From Chlorocebus sabaeus (Eukaryota > Chordata > Mammalia > Primates > Cercopithecidae): a DNA stretch of 64,000 bases. Made by a program: the position numbers and the translations under genes. The notes below the pieces were generated by a model. That model was not told where the DNA came from, did no database searches, and saw only the letters and a program-made list of their open reading frames with translations. Location of the stretch: NCBI RefSeq assembly GCF_047675955.1, contig NC_132914.1, forward strand, positions 130,310,663 through 130,374,662. Reading direction: 5' to 3'. Shown in pieces: positions 1 to 10,575 of the stretch; the stretch's first letter is position 1; every line of letters begins with the position of its first letter.

Positions 1-125
1 GAGGCTGAGGCATGGAGAATTGCTTAAACCCAGGAGGTGGAGGTTACAGTGAGCCGAGATTGCACCACTGTACTCCAGCCTGGGCGACAAAGCAATATTC
101 CATCTCAACAAAACAAAACCAGAAA
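1..125 (+). mobile_element. Alu 3' end, cut by window edge
   Basis: The right-arm end of a forward Alu (ggaggtggaggttacagtg, then a purine-rich tail) begins at base 1. The rest lies outside the window. The ORF running through it is Alu-derived. Confidence 0.9.
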
Positions 126-355
126 AAGAAAAAGGACAGGAAATTTGTTAAATCCCTCTGAAGAGATCCAAGAAATTTCAGAGCAAAAAGAGGTACCAAA
201 ACCTGCATATTGGGTACCAGTGATTTGGAAGAAAGAGTTCAAGTCCTTAGCAATAGTTTAAAAAGTCTGCCTTTAAAAGGCAGGACACAGAAAAAGTGGC
301 AAAAACTGTAAAAAAATTATCTGGTATGTTAACAATTCTTTTAAGAAAAAAAAAA
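126..355. other. A-rich intergenic sequence, nothing recognised
   Basis: A-rich sequence between two Alu pieces. I see no gene, splice signal or named repeat. Confidence 0.4.
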
Positions 356-602
356 GGCAGAAAGATTGCTTGAGCCCAGGAGTTTGATACCAGCCTAGGC
401 AATGTAGTGAGACCCCATCTCTACAAAAAATATAAATAAAAAAATTATCCAGGTGTGATAGCACATGCCTGTGGTCCCAGCAACTGAGGAGGCTGAGGTA
501 GGAGGATCACATGAGCCCAGAAGGTTGAGGTGGCAATGAGTTGAGACTGTGCCACTACACTCCAGTCTGGGCAACAGTGAGACACTGTCTCAAAAAAAGG
601 GA
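356..602 (+). mobile_element. Old Alu, 5' truncated
   Basis: Starts in the left arm (gcttgagcccaggagtttg) and runs to a short A tail. The many changes from consensus suggest an AluJ-age copy. Confidence 0.85.
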
Positions 603-1088
603 GAAATAAATATTACAGAAATAAGTTTTTAAAATAAATTCTGCATCATGAATACCCACAATATCACAAAGCACAAAATTACACAGAAAAAATGGATATT
701 GCATCAAAAAATATTTTCAAAAAATCAAAACTCCCATGAAACTGTGCTCATAGGTGGAAAATATAATTTTATGTGTTTGACATGCATTTGTTGTTAGAGG
801 TGAATTTAAGTCGTGACATGTATTAGCCATGAATTTCCTGTTTATGCTAAAACAAATCTCATTGTCTTTTAAAAAGTGAATGCAACTTATGAAAAGATTA
901 AAAAGGAAACCCAATAACTATAGAAAATTTAAAAATAAAGAAAAATTAAAAAAATTAAAAAGTGAATGCTAAGGAAATTAGTTTTCGGCATTCAAATTTC
1001 ATACATGAACTATTGCAAATAAAAAGCTTCCTAGTCTCTCAAGATTTTTTTTATACAAAAGTGTGATCTTTTTAAAACAAATAATTTT
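603..1088. other. AT-rich sequence, nothing recognised
   Basis: AT-rich DNA with A-runs. No coding or repeat homology is recognised. Confidence 0.4.
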
Positions 1089-1379
1089 GGCCGGGCGCGG
1101 TAGCTCACGCCTGTAATCCCAGCACTTTGGGAGGCCGAGACGGGCGGATCACGAGGTCAGGAGATCGAGACCATCCTGGCTAACACAGTGAAACCCCATC
1201 TCTACTAAAAATACAAAAAATTAGGCGGGCGTGGTGGCGAGTGCCTGTAGTCCCAGCTACCTGGGAGGCTGAGGTAGGAGAATGGCAGGAACCTGGGCGG
1301 GGGAGCTTGCAGTGAGCTGAGATAGCGCCACTGCACTCCAGCCTGGGTGACAGAGCGAGACTCCATCTCAAAAAAGAAA
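1089..1379 (+). mobile_element. AluY-like element
   Basis: Full-length copy starting ggccgggcgcggtagctc. Its tail runs straight into the TA/TG microsatellite that follows. Confidence 0.93.
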
Positions 1380-1382
1380 AAA

Positions 1383-1383
<1 letters not shown>

Positions 1384-1443
<60 letters not shown>
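1384..1443. repeat. Compound microsatellite (TA)n(TG)n(TA)n
   Basis: Alternating TA, then TG, then TA dinucleotides directly follow the Alu A tail. It probably grew from that tail and is likely length-polymorphic. Confidence 0.95.
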
Positions 1444-1444
<1 letters not shown>

Positions 1445-1562
1445 TTTTCAATTTTCAAAATCTGGTATTTAAAAAAATGAAAAGAATTTATTTGTCCAAA
1501 AATATCCTAAGCAAATTACAACTCTGAAGATATTCAAATCATGCTTTAAAAAGTATTAAGTT

Positions 1563-1870
1563 TGGCCGGGCGCGGTGGCTCAAGCCTGTAATCCCAGCAC
1601 TGTGGGAGGCCGAGACGGGCGGATCACGAGGTCAGGAGATCGAGACCATCCTGGCTAACACGGTGAAACCCCGTCTCTACTAAAAATACAAAAAACTAGC
1701 CGGGCGAGGTGGCGGGCGCCTGTAGTCCCAGCTACTCCGGAGGCTGAGGCAGGAGAATGGCGTAAACCCGGGAGGCGGAGCTTGCAGTGAGCTGAGATCT
1801 GGCCACTGCACTCCAGCCTGGGCGACAGAGCGAGACTCCGTCTTAAAAATAAATAAATAAATAAATAAAA
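1563..1870 (+). mobile_element. Young AluY, Old World monkey type
   Basis: Near-consensus copy carrying ctcaagcctg, actagccgggcgaggtgg and gagatctggccactgc, variants expected of cercopithecoid AluY lineages. The tail is an imperfect aaat repeat. Confidence 0.9.
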
Positions 1871-2356
1871 AGTATTAAGAAGTTAATGATAGAATTATTT
1901 TTAAAAAATAGACCACAGCTCTGTTCACTAAACTAGGCATCTTAAAAAAAGACAAAATAAAAAAATTATGATATAAATAACCATTGATAAAACTTTGGTG
2001 TTATGTCTTTCCATATTTTTAATGCACACACACATATTTATAACATGCATTAAAAAGTCATACCATAATATTTTGTGACTATTTAAAATTCATAATGTAT
2101 CAAATATATCTCCACATGTCAATCCACACAGAATTACATTTTAATGACTGAATTATATTCTATTTTATTGACTGTTACTGGGAATTTAGGAATTTTCCAG
2201 TTTTTCACTAGGGCATGAAACTGAGGTGAATATTGTTACTTACGCATGCTTCTATGAAAAATCCTTTTATAATATCTCAGTTTAAAATTGTTAGGTTTTA
2301 AATATTTAAAGGTTATAAATATTCCAGCTTTGGACATTTATTGCTTAACTTTCCCA
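1871..2356. other. AT-rich, possible old L1 remnant (antisense)
   Basis: The stretch around 2,150-2,270 (ttttccagtttttcacta and neighbours) resembles antisense 3' L1 sequence. The rest is unassigned, and I see no gene. Confidence 0.3.
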
Positions 2357-2655
2357 AGTTTTTTTTTGGTTTTTGTTTTTAGACAGGGTCTTACTCTGTC
2401 ACCCAGGCTGGAGTGCAGTGGTGCAATCATGGCTCACTGCAGCCTCAACCCCACTGCAGCTCAAGTGATCCTCCTACCCCAGCATCTCTAGTGGCTGGGA
2501 CAGATTCATGCTACCATGGGCGATTTTTTTTTTTGGTAGAGATGGGGTTTTGCCATGTTGCCTAGGCTGGTTTCAAACTCCTGGGCTCAAGCAATCTACT
2601 CATCTCAGCCTCCTAAAGTGCTTGGATTGCAGATGTGAGCCGGCATATCCACCCA
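2357..2655 (-). mobile_element. Old Alu (AluJ/S)
   Basis: Reverse Alu: a T-rich start, then agacagggtcttactctg, ending near ccacccagtaag. Strongly diverged. Confidence 0.88.
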
Positions 2656-2983
2656 GTAAGTCTGTACTAATTTATGCTTCCAGTGGTAGAGTCTAAAGCA
2701 AGTGTGCCACACACCCACCAATACTTGGTCAACTCGTCCCTTTTCATATTATAATATATAATGGAGCAAAATATGAACACTAGCTCTACAAAAAATAAAC
2801 TAAGCTTGTGTAGTGAACGGGGTGGTGGTGAGTGGGATCAGGGAAGAGAGGAGAGGGACTAGGAGAGGGACATAATATAAGTAACATTAAACTGCTGTTG
2901 TCCTAAGTCTTAGTTTCTGCACACCTGTTATGGTGGAACAGTTTCCTATACCTAGAAGAAAAATTAATTCCATGCATCTTTAC
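2656..2983. other. Unassigned sequence
   Basis: Contains a purine-rich GGGA/AGAG tract at about 2,815-2,870. No gene or named repeat is recognised. Confidence 0.4.
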
Positions 2984-3099
2984 TGTAATGGAGTCTCATG
3001 TTACTCAGGCTGGTCTCAAACTCCTGGGCTCAAACAATCCTCCCACCTCAGCCTCCAGAGTAGATAGGACTACAGGCACAACCCACTGCACCCAGCTCC
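2984..3099 (-). mobile_element. Partial Alu
   Basis: About 115 bases of a reverse Alu arm (ctcaggctggtctcaaactc to cccagctcc). Both ends are missing. Confidence 0.85.
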
Positions 3100-3600
3100 T
3101 TGCAACTTTTACCTCACAATCACTTAAATAGCTTTTAAGTTAAACTTCCACTAGAAAGCTAAGTAAAAGAAAAGGCACAAAATTTGTTGAAGAACCGTAA
3201 ATGTTTAACTGAACACCTACACTGGGCCATGTAGTAAGAGTAAAACAATGAAAAATTTGGACAAAGTTCCCACCTTACCAAAACTTACAGTGTAGAGGGC
3301 ACAATACACAAACAGGAAATACAGTGTGAAAGTGTGACAAGTATTGTTAAAGCAGATGAAAGATACAATACCTAAAGGATAAACAGGACACGTTAAGTTA
3401 GGGAGATGGTGAAGATAAAGGGAATAATAAGAGATGAGGCCTGAAAAGGCAAGTAAGAGTTTGAGCAAGGTCTTGTAAAAAGATTTTTATCTTAATTGGA
3501 GAAAAATGCCAGAAGATGATTAAAAGTGAAATGTTATATGATCAGGTTAGTACGTTAGATGGATCACCCTGGGAAGTGTAGAGAACAGTTGATATAAACA
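3100..3600. other. Unassigned, possibly ancient repeat
   Basis: The segment around 3,440-3,600, together with 4,310-4,370 (gaaaccagttaggaggctat), reads like one ancient mammalian repeat split by an L1 insertion. I cannot name the family and see no gene. Confidence 0.3.
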
Positions 3601-4290
3601 ATATTATTGATTGCAGTATTGTTATAAAAACTCTGGAGGCAAATGGATTATATTATGGTACAAGCATATAATCAAATGCTAAGCAGCTATTACAAATGAA
3701 ATAGAACTACATGCACTGACACAGAACGATGTTTAAAAAGATGTTAGATAGGCTGGGGATGATGGCCTCATGTTTGTAATCCCAGCAACTTGCGAGCATG
3801 AGGTGGGTGGATCACCTGAGGTCGGGAGTTTGAGACCAGCCTGACCAACATCGAGAAACCCCGTCTCTACTACAAATACAAAATTAGCCAGGAGTGATGG
3901 CACATACCTGTAATCCCAGCTACTTGGGAAGCTGAGGCAGAAGAATCGCTTGAACCCGGGAGGCAGAGGTTGCCGTGAGCCGAGACCGTGCCATTGCACT
4001 CCAGCAGGGAAACAAGAGTGAAACTCCTTCTCAAAAAAAAAAAAAAAAAAAAGATGTGGGATAAAAGGTATAACTCAATTTTTACAAAATGAAAAAGTTT
4101 GTATGTACATAGTCTGACGGAATGCACATTCACCTACCATATTAATTTTTTAAGGCAGCAGAATCTGGGGTTTCCCTTCTGTGTAGGGCAGAAGTTATTT
4201 ACATTGTTTTCTTCTATGTATGTATTAGTTTTATAATTAAAAAACACAAAGTTTTTTTTTTTTTAATAGGATACCATGGCACCTGCATAA
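3600..4290 (+). mobile_element. Old L1 3' end, interrupted by an Alu
   Basis: Sequence such as gctaagcagctattacaaat and catgcactgacacagaacg matches the 3' end of mammalian-age L1. It is split by the Alu at 3,749-4,053 and ends in a T/A-rich tract near 4,260. Confidence 0.55.
3749..4053 (+). mobile_element. AluS-like element inside the L1 fragment
   Basis: Full-length forward Alu (ggctggggatgatggcctca start) with an 18-A tail, inserted in the L1 3' fragment. Confidence 0.9.
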
Positions 4291-4403
4291 AAAACATACT
4301 AAAGCAAAGTACGATTCAAGTCAGAGAAACCAGTTAGGAGGCTATTGCAATAAAATCCAGGTGTGATGCCGGGCGAGACCGTGCCTGAGTCTACCTGCTG
4401 GTG

Positions 4404-4624
4404 TACAGATGAGTATTCCTTATCCAAAATGCTGGGACCAGAAGTGTTTTGAATTTTGAAATATTTGCATTATACCTACCAGTTGAGCATCACAAATCTG
4501 AAAATACAAAATTTTAAATGCTCCAACGGGCATTTCTTTTGAAAGTCACATCGGCGCACAAATAGTTTCAAGTTTTGGAGCATGCTGAATTTCAGATGTT
4601 CAGATTTAGATGCTCAATCTGTTC
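4404..4624. mobile_element. Non-autonomous DNA transposon fossil (Tigger-like MITE)
   Basis: A compact 220-bp element. The start (tacagatgagtattcctta) and the reverse complement of the end (gaacagattgagcatc) form imperfect terminal inverted repeats. The interior (ttgaattttgaaatatttgc, agttttggagcatgctgaat) is self-complementary, as in Tigger/mariner-type MITEs. The exact family name is uncertain. Confidence 0.6.
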
Positions 4625-4745
4625 CAAGATCACTGGGCCAAAATTAGAGTGAAATTCCAGTCCCAACCAACCAAAGTACAATCCCTTGCTGAGTACTCCT
4701 CAAGATGATCTTACCCAAGAATCACATGCAGTTGGGACCATTTTC

Positions 4746-4830
4746 TTGAGACAGAGTCTTGCTCTATCGCCCAGGCTGGAGTGCAGTGGCGTGATCTTGG
4801 CTCACCACAAGCTAAGTACCCATCATCATC
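4746..4830 (-). mobile_element. Short Alu fragment
   Basis: About 70 bases of reverse Alu (gagacagagtcttgctctat to ggctcaccacaagct), then an abrupt switch to unrelated sequence. Confidence 0.8.
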
Positions 4831-5289
4831 TTATAGACTGCTGGGATCTAACCTATACTCCCTCTGAATTTTGTTTTCACTGGTCATGGCCCTGGTCTGA
4901 TCTCTTTTCCTATCAATACTGTCATAACAATCTTCTCTATTTCTCAGGCCAAAGCCACAAACCCTAAACCCCTGCCCTTCTGGAGACTCTTTCATGGTGC
5001 CCTCTGAGGTTCGCCTAATAAACTCCCTTAATATCCTCAACTATTTCCCTGAACATTTCCTTTCATAAAAACTTGGCTGTTCCCTGGGGAGCAAAAAACC
5101 CCTGACAACAATCACATCACAAGGGGGCTTATTCCCATGTATTCCACATATCCACAGGCTGGAAGTGGGACCAGTATCTTCCTTGCTCCCTAACACTGCT
5201 TCTAACCATTGCAGCCTGGTAAAAACCACTCCTTCCTTTCAGGCTCATACCATCTAATTATACCACATTCTACCTCTCTTCCTGGCTAC
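4831..5289. other. Unassigned sequence
   Basis: Mixed-composition DNA with no recognised gene or repeat. The ORFs here are short and featureless. Confidence 0.35.
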
Positions 5290-5592
5290 CTTTTATTTTT
5301 ATTTATTTATTTGAGAGAGTCTCGCTCTGTTGCCCAGGCTGGAGTGCAGTGGCGCAATCTTGGCTCACTGCAAGCTCCACCTCCTGGGTTCACGCCATTC
5401 TCCTGCCTCAGCCTCCCGAGTAGCTGGGATTACCAGTCCCCACCACCACGCCTGGCTAATTTTTTGTATTTTTAGTAGAGATGGGGTTTCACCGTGTTAG
5501 CCAGGATGGTCTCGATCTCCTGACCTCATGATCCACCCGCCTCGGCCTCCCAAAGTGGTAGGATTACAGGCATGAGCCACCGCGCCTGGTCC
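5290..5592 (-). mobile_element. AluY-like element
   Basis: Reverse full-length copy ending gccaccgcgcctggtcc. The tail shows as a ttta repeat at its left side. Confidence 0.92.
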
Positions 5593-6504
5593 AATCTTTT
5601 ATTTAAATGACCTCTCCTCATTCATGTAGACTTTGCTACTTGCTTTGCTGTCTTCTCCACTGATGGCTCTACTGATAACTTGGAAGGACTTTCAAATATA
5701 TAGAGATCTTCTTCACTAAAACCTCCTTGCAGTATTTCATCCACCTTCCTCTTAGCAGCTAATCTTACCATGAAACCTATAATCATCTATCTATATTTTA
5801 TTGGCCAGGAACAGTAGAAATGGCATCTCTTGGCTACAAAGGAGTTGGGATAAGTAGTTTTGTAGCTAAACACAATACTACTGTTAGCAAAACTGAAGAT
5901 CTATTCATAAAGAATAAAAAATATATATATTTAGTTAGTACTTAGCAGTGGCTGCCACACAGTAGTTCTTAGGAAACACAAAATAGCATTATATAGTTCA
6001 CATATTCTGACCACTGCTCAGTGAACTTAGGTGTAAGGAAACAAATAGGTAATTTAAACCAACCCACCCATTTTTCTAGTCCTGAGAGAACAGTGGAAGT
6101 ATCCCTCTGCCTCCTGGCAAACACCAATCCTTTTGTTTGTGCTCTAAACAGCGACACCCCATTCTCAGAAGCTTACTAAGCTGCATATTAAACCTCACCA
6201 TACTACATTCATCACATTAGAATTCAAATATGTTCTAGTTTTTCATATTTTAAACATATTATCTTTACTCCAAATCTCTCTCCAGCTACTACCCTTTCTC
6301 CTATTATTCAAACTTGTCTACATCCAGTCTTTACTTCTTGCCCTTCATTGATTCCTAAAGTCAGCCCAATCTAGCAACCATCTTCAATGTACCACTATGT
6401 TATTTTGAACTACAATCACGAATGATCTTCACATGGCTGTATGTGTTTACCTTTTTAGACTTCATCTAATTTGATCCCTAACACTAAAAACAGTTACCTT
6501 CACC
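5593..6504. other. Intergenic, possible ancient LINE fragments
   Basis: Pyrimidine-rich stretches around 5,640-5,760 and 6,180-6,400 resemble old L2-type LINE DNA, at low confidence. No gene is seen. Confidence 0.3.
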
Positions 6505-6802
6505 TTTTTTTTTTTTTTTTTGAGACGAAGTCCTGCTCTGTCACCATGCTGGAGTGCAGTGGTGAGATCTCATCTCACTGCAACCTCAGCCTCCCGGGTT
6601 CAAGTGATTCTCCTGCCTCTCAGCCTCCTGGGTACCTGGGACTACAGGTGTATGCCACCACACCCAGCCAATTTTTGTATTTTAGTAGAAACAGGGTTTC
6701 ACCATGTTGGCCAGGATGGTCTTGATCTCCTGATCTTGTGATCTGCCCGCCTCAGCCTCTCAAAGTGCCAAGATTACATGCATGAACCACCACGCCTGGC
6801 CA
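6505..6802 (-). mobile_element. AluS-like element
   Basis: Reverse copy from an 18-T tract to accacgcctggccaac. Confidence 0.92.
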
Positions 6803-7487
6803 ACTTCACTTTCCTTCTTGAAACTCGTTTGTCTTGGTTCAGTGAAACTCCACTCTTCTTGTTTTCTTATCTCTCTACTATGGTTCCTTTAAATGTACGT
6901 CTTCAGGGTAGGTGGCAGACATTCTCTTTTCATTCTTATTCACCTTCACAAAACCTGTTATAGTCTCTTTACTGATGTCACTAAAATTTGTATCTCTATC
7001 TAGACACCTCCTCAGTTCTAGAATTGCATACCAACCTCTTCATATGGATGTCTCACCATCCTCTGAGGCTAACATGAATAGCTACAACAGCAGCCACTGC
7101 CTTCTTTCTTCCACCGTATGCCGCTCCTTCTGTATTTTGTTAGAACTAATCTGGTATCTGCAAGACCAAGCAACAAAATCTCATGATTTAGCATTTAAAA
7201 TTTGTAACTTCCCCTCGATCTGAAAACTTTCTGTAGTTCCAACGCTGAAATGTTGGGATACTCTTTTTGCTGCTCTAAACACTTGCTTTCAGTGATCTCG
7301 GCTCTATCTTCATCTGCTGCTTAAGCATAAAAGTTCTGTCAACATTCCTTTTCCATATTTTTTTCTATGTTCCTCTTCAAATGTGTACATCCAACATAAA
7401 ACATTTAACTCTATATACCTCTGTTTTTCTACAATATTGTGACTGCGTTGACTGTATTTATGTAGTGCTTTAAAAAAAAAATCAGTA
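6803..7487. other. Intergenic, possible ancient LINE fragment
   Basis: C/T-rich sequence (ctcctcagttctagaattgc, catatggatgtctcaccatc) resembling old LINE DNA. The 103-codon reading frame here has no recognisable domain. Confidence 0.3.
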
Positions 7488-7800
7488 AAAGCCAGGCATG
7501 GTGACTCATGCCTGTAATCCTAGCACTTTGGGAGGCAAAGGCAGGAGGACTGCTTCAGCCCAGGAGTTTGAGAACAGCCTGAGCAATGTAGGAAGAGCCT
7601 GTCTCTACAAAATATATATTTTTAAAATTAGCCAGGCATAGTGGCATGCATTTGTGATCCCAACTACTGAGGAGACTGTGGTGGATCACCTGAGCCCAGG
7701 AGGTCGAGGCTGCAATGAGCCATGACCACACCACTGCACTCTAGCCTGAGAGACAGAGAGTCTGTCTGAAAAACTGAAAAGAAAAAAAAAAAAAAAAAAT
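7488..7800 (+). mobile_element. AluJ-like element
   Basis: Forward copy, diverged, starting gccaggcatggtgactcatg and ending in a long A tract. Confidence 0.9.
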
Positions 7801-7821
7801 TCAATTAACATATTTTTCTCA

Positions 7822-8127
7822 GCCTGGCAAGGTGGCTCATGCCTGTAATGCTAACACTTTGGGAGGCTGAGGTGGGTGGAACACCTGAGGTCAGCAGTTT
7901 GAGACCATCCTGGCCAACATGGTTAAACCCCGTCTCTATTAAAAATGCTAAAATTAGCCAGGCGTGGTGGTGGGCACCTGTAATCCCAGCTACTCAGGAG
8001 GCTGAGGCAGGAGAATCACTTGAATCTGGGAGGTGGGGGCTGCAGTGAGCTGAGATTGTGCCACTGCACTCCAGCCTGGGCAACAGAGTGAGACTCCATC
8101 TCAAACAAACAAACGAACAAACAAAAA
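7822..8127 (+). mobile_element. AluS-like element with AAAC tail
   Basis: Forward copy whose tail has become an (aaac)n repeat at 8,101-8,127. It borders the presumed 3' end of the minus-strand zinc-finger transcript. Confidence 0.92.
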
Positions 8128-8129
8128 AC

Positions 8130-8135
8130 TTTATT
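8130..8135 (-). terminator. ZNF891: Candidate poly(A) signal of ZNF891
   Basis: TTTATT on the plus strand is AATAAA on the minus strand, about 620 bases past the last zinc-finger frame. Cleavage 10-30 bases further on would fall in the Alu tail. I saw no better signal nearer to the coding end, but transcript data could place it elsewhere. Confidence 0.4.
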
Positions 8136-8759
8136 TTTTTCACAGAGAAACATGTCCAAATACAAGCAGTGCAGGGCTGCTACAACTATTTAAAGATTTC
8201 TTTGAGGAACAGGGATCTCTTTCTTCTACTTCATCCCTTGGCCACAGTTGTCATTTTCATGGTCACAAGATAGCTCTTTCAGCAGCTTCAGGAACGGCCA
8301 AGTCATAGGGACAAAGATGAAGTGCAAAAAGTAGAGGACAAGATAGATAGTTTTGTTCTCAGTGATATGTCTATTTTTGAATCAGCAGGAATGAATGATA
8401 TGGCTACCCTTAGCTACAAGAAGTCAAAGAGTTCTATAACCACATACCTTATTGTTCTTGGCCAAGATAGAATTCATTAGTAAGGAAAGATGAGCTCAAT
8501 GTTTGGTTGGCTGCTAGCAATAGCAGCCTCACTGGGCCAGAAAACAACTTTCATAAAAACACCAACAAAGCAGTAAAATATAGTCCGGATTCTTTGAACA
8601 CAATGGAATTAACCCAGAAACCAACAATAAAAAGATAACTGAAAATATACATACCTCACATATTAAAAATACCTAATTCCAAACAGCCATGGATCAAAAA
8701 CAGTTGTAATTAGTATTTATAGAACAAAATGTTATATTATGAAAGAGCCATTTATAACC
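8136..8759 (-). other. ZNF891: Presumed 3' UTR of ZNF891
   Basis: Unique-looking, AT-rich sequence between the last stop codon (8,760-8,762) and the candidate AATAAA. No repeat is recognised. Assignment as 3' UTR follows from position only. Confidence 0.45.
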
Positions 8760-9183
8760 TTAAATGGTTATTTTAGAGAACAAAGACTGAGACAAGGAGC
8801 TTGCAATACACCTTAAGACAATGAAAACAGCTATTCTACATTCGTTAACACTTAGAGTTTCTCTCTCAGTATGAATTCTCTTGTGTATAAGTGAAGAGCT
8901 CTGACTGAAGGCTTTTCCACATTGAATGCATTCATAGGGTTTCTCTCCAGTGTGAATTCTCACATGCCTCCTAAGGGAAGAGGAAACACTGAAGGCTTTC
9001 CTACATTCCTTACATTCATAGGGTTTCTCTCCAGTGTGAGTTCTTACATGCATTCTAAGGGATGAGAGCCCACTGAAAACTTTCCCACAGTCACTGCATT
9101 CATAAAGATTCTCTCCGGTGTGAATTTTCTTATGAACTTTAAGGTGAGAGCTCGTGTTGAAGGCTTTTCCACATTCACTGCAT
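8760..9183 (-). pseudogene. ZNF891: Out-of-frame finger block of ZNF891
   Basis: Beyond the premature stop, the minus strand still encodes four C2H2 fingers, but in a frame shifted by two bases. They start at YECSECGKAFNTSSHLKVH, YECSDCGKVFSG, YECKECRKAFSVSSSL and YECIQCGKAFSQSSSL. TGEKPYE-type linkers join them and the frame is open to a TAA at 8,760-8,762. The linker preceding the first of them is where the 2 bases are missing. The last finger reads LIHKRIH where other fingers have two residues between the conserved Leu and first His, so its zinc spacing is one residue short. These fingers would be lost unless the deletion is an assembly or sequencing error. Confidence 0.8.
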
Positions 9184-10575
9184 TCAGAGTTTTTCTCCAG
9201 TGTGTATTCTCTTGTGCACTATAAGGTAAGAGCTTGTGCCAAAGGATTTTCCACACTGATTACATTCATAGGGTTTCTCTCCAGTGTGAGTTCTCATGTG
9301 AGCCTTAAGGGATGGTTTTTGACTGAAAGCTTTTCCACACTGATTACATTCATAGGGTTTCTCTCCAGTGTGAGTTCTCATGTGAGCCTTAAGGGATGGT
9401 TTTTGACTGAAAGCTTTTCCACACTGATTACATTCATAGGGTTTCTCTCCAGTGTGAGTTCTTATATGTCTCCTTAAGGTTGAGGAATCATTGAACACTT
9501 TACCACATTCTTTACATTCATATTGTTTCTCACCCATGTGACTTTTCTTGTGTAAAGTAAGATTAGAAATACTTTTGAAGGCTTTTCCACATTGATTACA
9601 TTCATGTTTCTTTTCAGTATGAGTTTGTCCTTGTTTCTTAAGGGATGATTGATGACACAGGGTTTCATTTTTATTACATTCACAGGAATTCTGTGCCATA
9701 CGCAAATTGTTAGGTATGTGAAACATATTATGTGTGAAGTGCATCCCATGTTTAGAATATGTGTACTCTTTTTGTACTGTTTGATTTCTCTGAAGATGCC
9801 ATAGAGTTGTATCACATTCATGACTTTCATAGAGCTTCTCACTTACAGAATTTTTCACATAATTGTTTATGATTGAATTGTGTTTCAACCATCCAATCTC
9901 TGAGTAACATTTTTGGCAATGTTTACTGGCGAAAATGCTCTGTGAAAAAATAAGTTTTGATCTAAGTTTAGAGGTTTCCTCTAATTCATGATCGTCACAG
10001 AATACTGTTTTATACGTCTCCTGAGATACTGTTTTCTTTGGGACATATGTCACTTGCCTCCAATGTTCCCCTGGAATCTTACACTGTTTTCTGATCTTAT
10101 GGAATTCCCAGTCTTCTTTTAATGTGGAGGACCAATTATGCATTGTGAATTTTATCATTTTCACTGCACTGGATGGCTCCTCCCATAAAATTTTCTGCAT
10201 AGTTGATTCTTTGGTTTTAGGTAGAATCTTCTGGTCTGGACAGATGCCTCGGGGAATTCTCTTTTCCATATTCCTTATCTCTTCTTGATCCAATGGGGAG
10301 ATCACAGTAAGTCTGCACAATTGATATTCCACGGAGGTGAGATTTCTATAGTTTTCCAACATCACATCTTTGTACAGACTTCTTTGAGCAGAATCCAGCA
10401 TCATCCACTCGTCCTGAGTGAACTCCACAGCTACATCTTTGAAAGTCATTGGTTCCTGTAACCAGGTTGTCAGAAATATAGCAATCATCCTTTCCTCTTC
10501 AGCATTTCTCAGATGGAAATGGGCAGAGTCCTGTTTAGTGAAAGCCCATGTGGAAGATAGGTCCATAACTGCCAT
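9184..10575 (-). CDS. ZNF891: KRAB C2H2 zinc-finger protein, ZNF891 orthologue, frameshift-truncated
   Basis: Predicted nuclear DNA-binding repressor. KRAB-A (about residues 43-82, with MTFKDVAVEF, DEW and MLENYRNL) would recruit TRIM28/KAP1, and KRAB-B follows at about 83-110. After a long spacer (110-320, with one degenerate finger) come five C2H2 fingers starting near 324, 352, 380, 408 and 436, with TGEKPYEC linkers. Fingers 3 and 4 are identical. I chose the ATG at 10,573-10,575 (A at -3, G at +4); an in-frame ATG lies 8 codons upstream. The frame stops at 9,184-9,186 because TA is missing from the usual linker TATGAA, leaving 463 codons and stranding four fingers. KRAB-A, KRAB-B and fingers share one exon. 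The name rests on remembered similarity and the head-to-head position with ZNF10; another KRAB-ZNF paralogue is the alternative. Confidence 0.8.
   Translation of the reverse strand: MAVMDLSSTWAFTKQDSAHFHLRNAEEERMIAIFLTTWLQEPMTFKDVAVEFTQDEWMMLDSAQRSLYKDVMLENYRNLTSVEYQLCRLTVISPLDQEEIRNMEKRIPRGICPDQKILPKTKESTMQKILWEEPSSAVKMIKFTMHNWSSTLKEDWEFHKIRKQCKIPGEHWRQVTYVPKKTVSQETYKTVFCDDHELEETSKLRSKLIFSQSIFASKHCQKCYSEIGWLKHNSIINNYVKNSVSEKLYESHECDTTLWHLQRNQTVQKEYTYSKHGMHFTHNMFHIPNNLRMAQNSCECNKNETLCHQSSLKKQGQTHTEKKHECNQCGKAFKSISNLTLHKKSHMGEKQYECKECGKVFNDSSTLRRHIRTHTGEKPYECNQCGKAFSQKPSLKAHMRTHTGEKPYECNQCGKAFSQKPSLKAHMRTHTGEKPYECNQCGKSFGTSSYLIVHKRIHTGEKL
9247..9414 (-). repeat. ZNF891: Exact 84-bp tandem repeat encoding two identical fingers
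   Basis: Bases 9,247-9,330 and 9,331-9,414 are identical. The 84-base offset match continues to 9,462, so 132 consecutive positions agree. The unit is exactly one finger plus linker (28 codons), so the frame is kept. Confidence 0.97.

Noticed and set aside
9247..9462. CRISPR-like array
   Set aside because: Regular 84-bp repeats are zinc-finger codons with no spacers. The genome is eukaryotic.
9154..9477. Plus-strand repetitive frame over the ZNF891 fingers
   Set aside because: It is the antisense of the zinc-finger repeats. Its internal repeats mirror the 84-bp finger unit.
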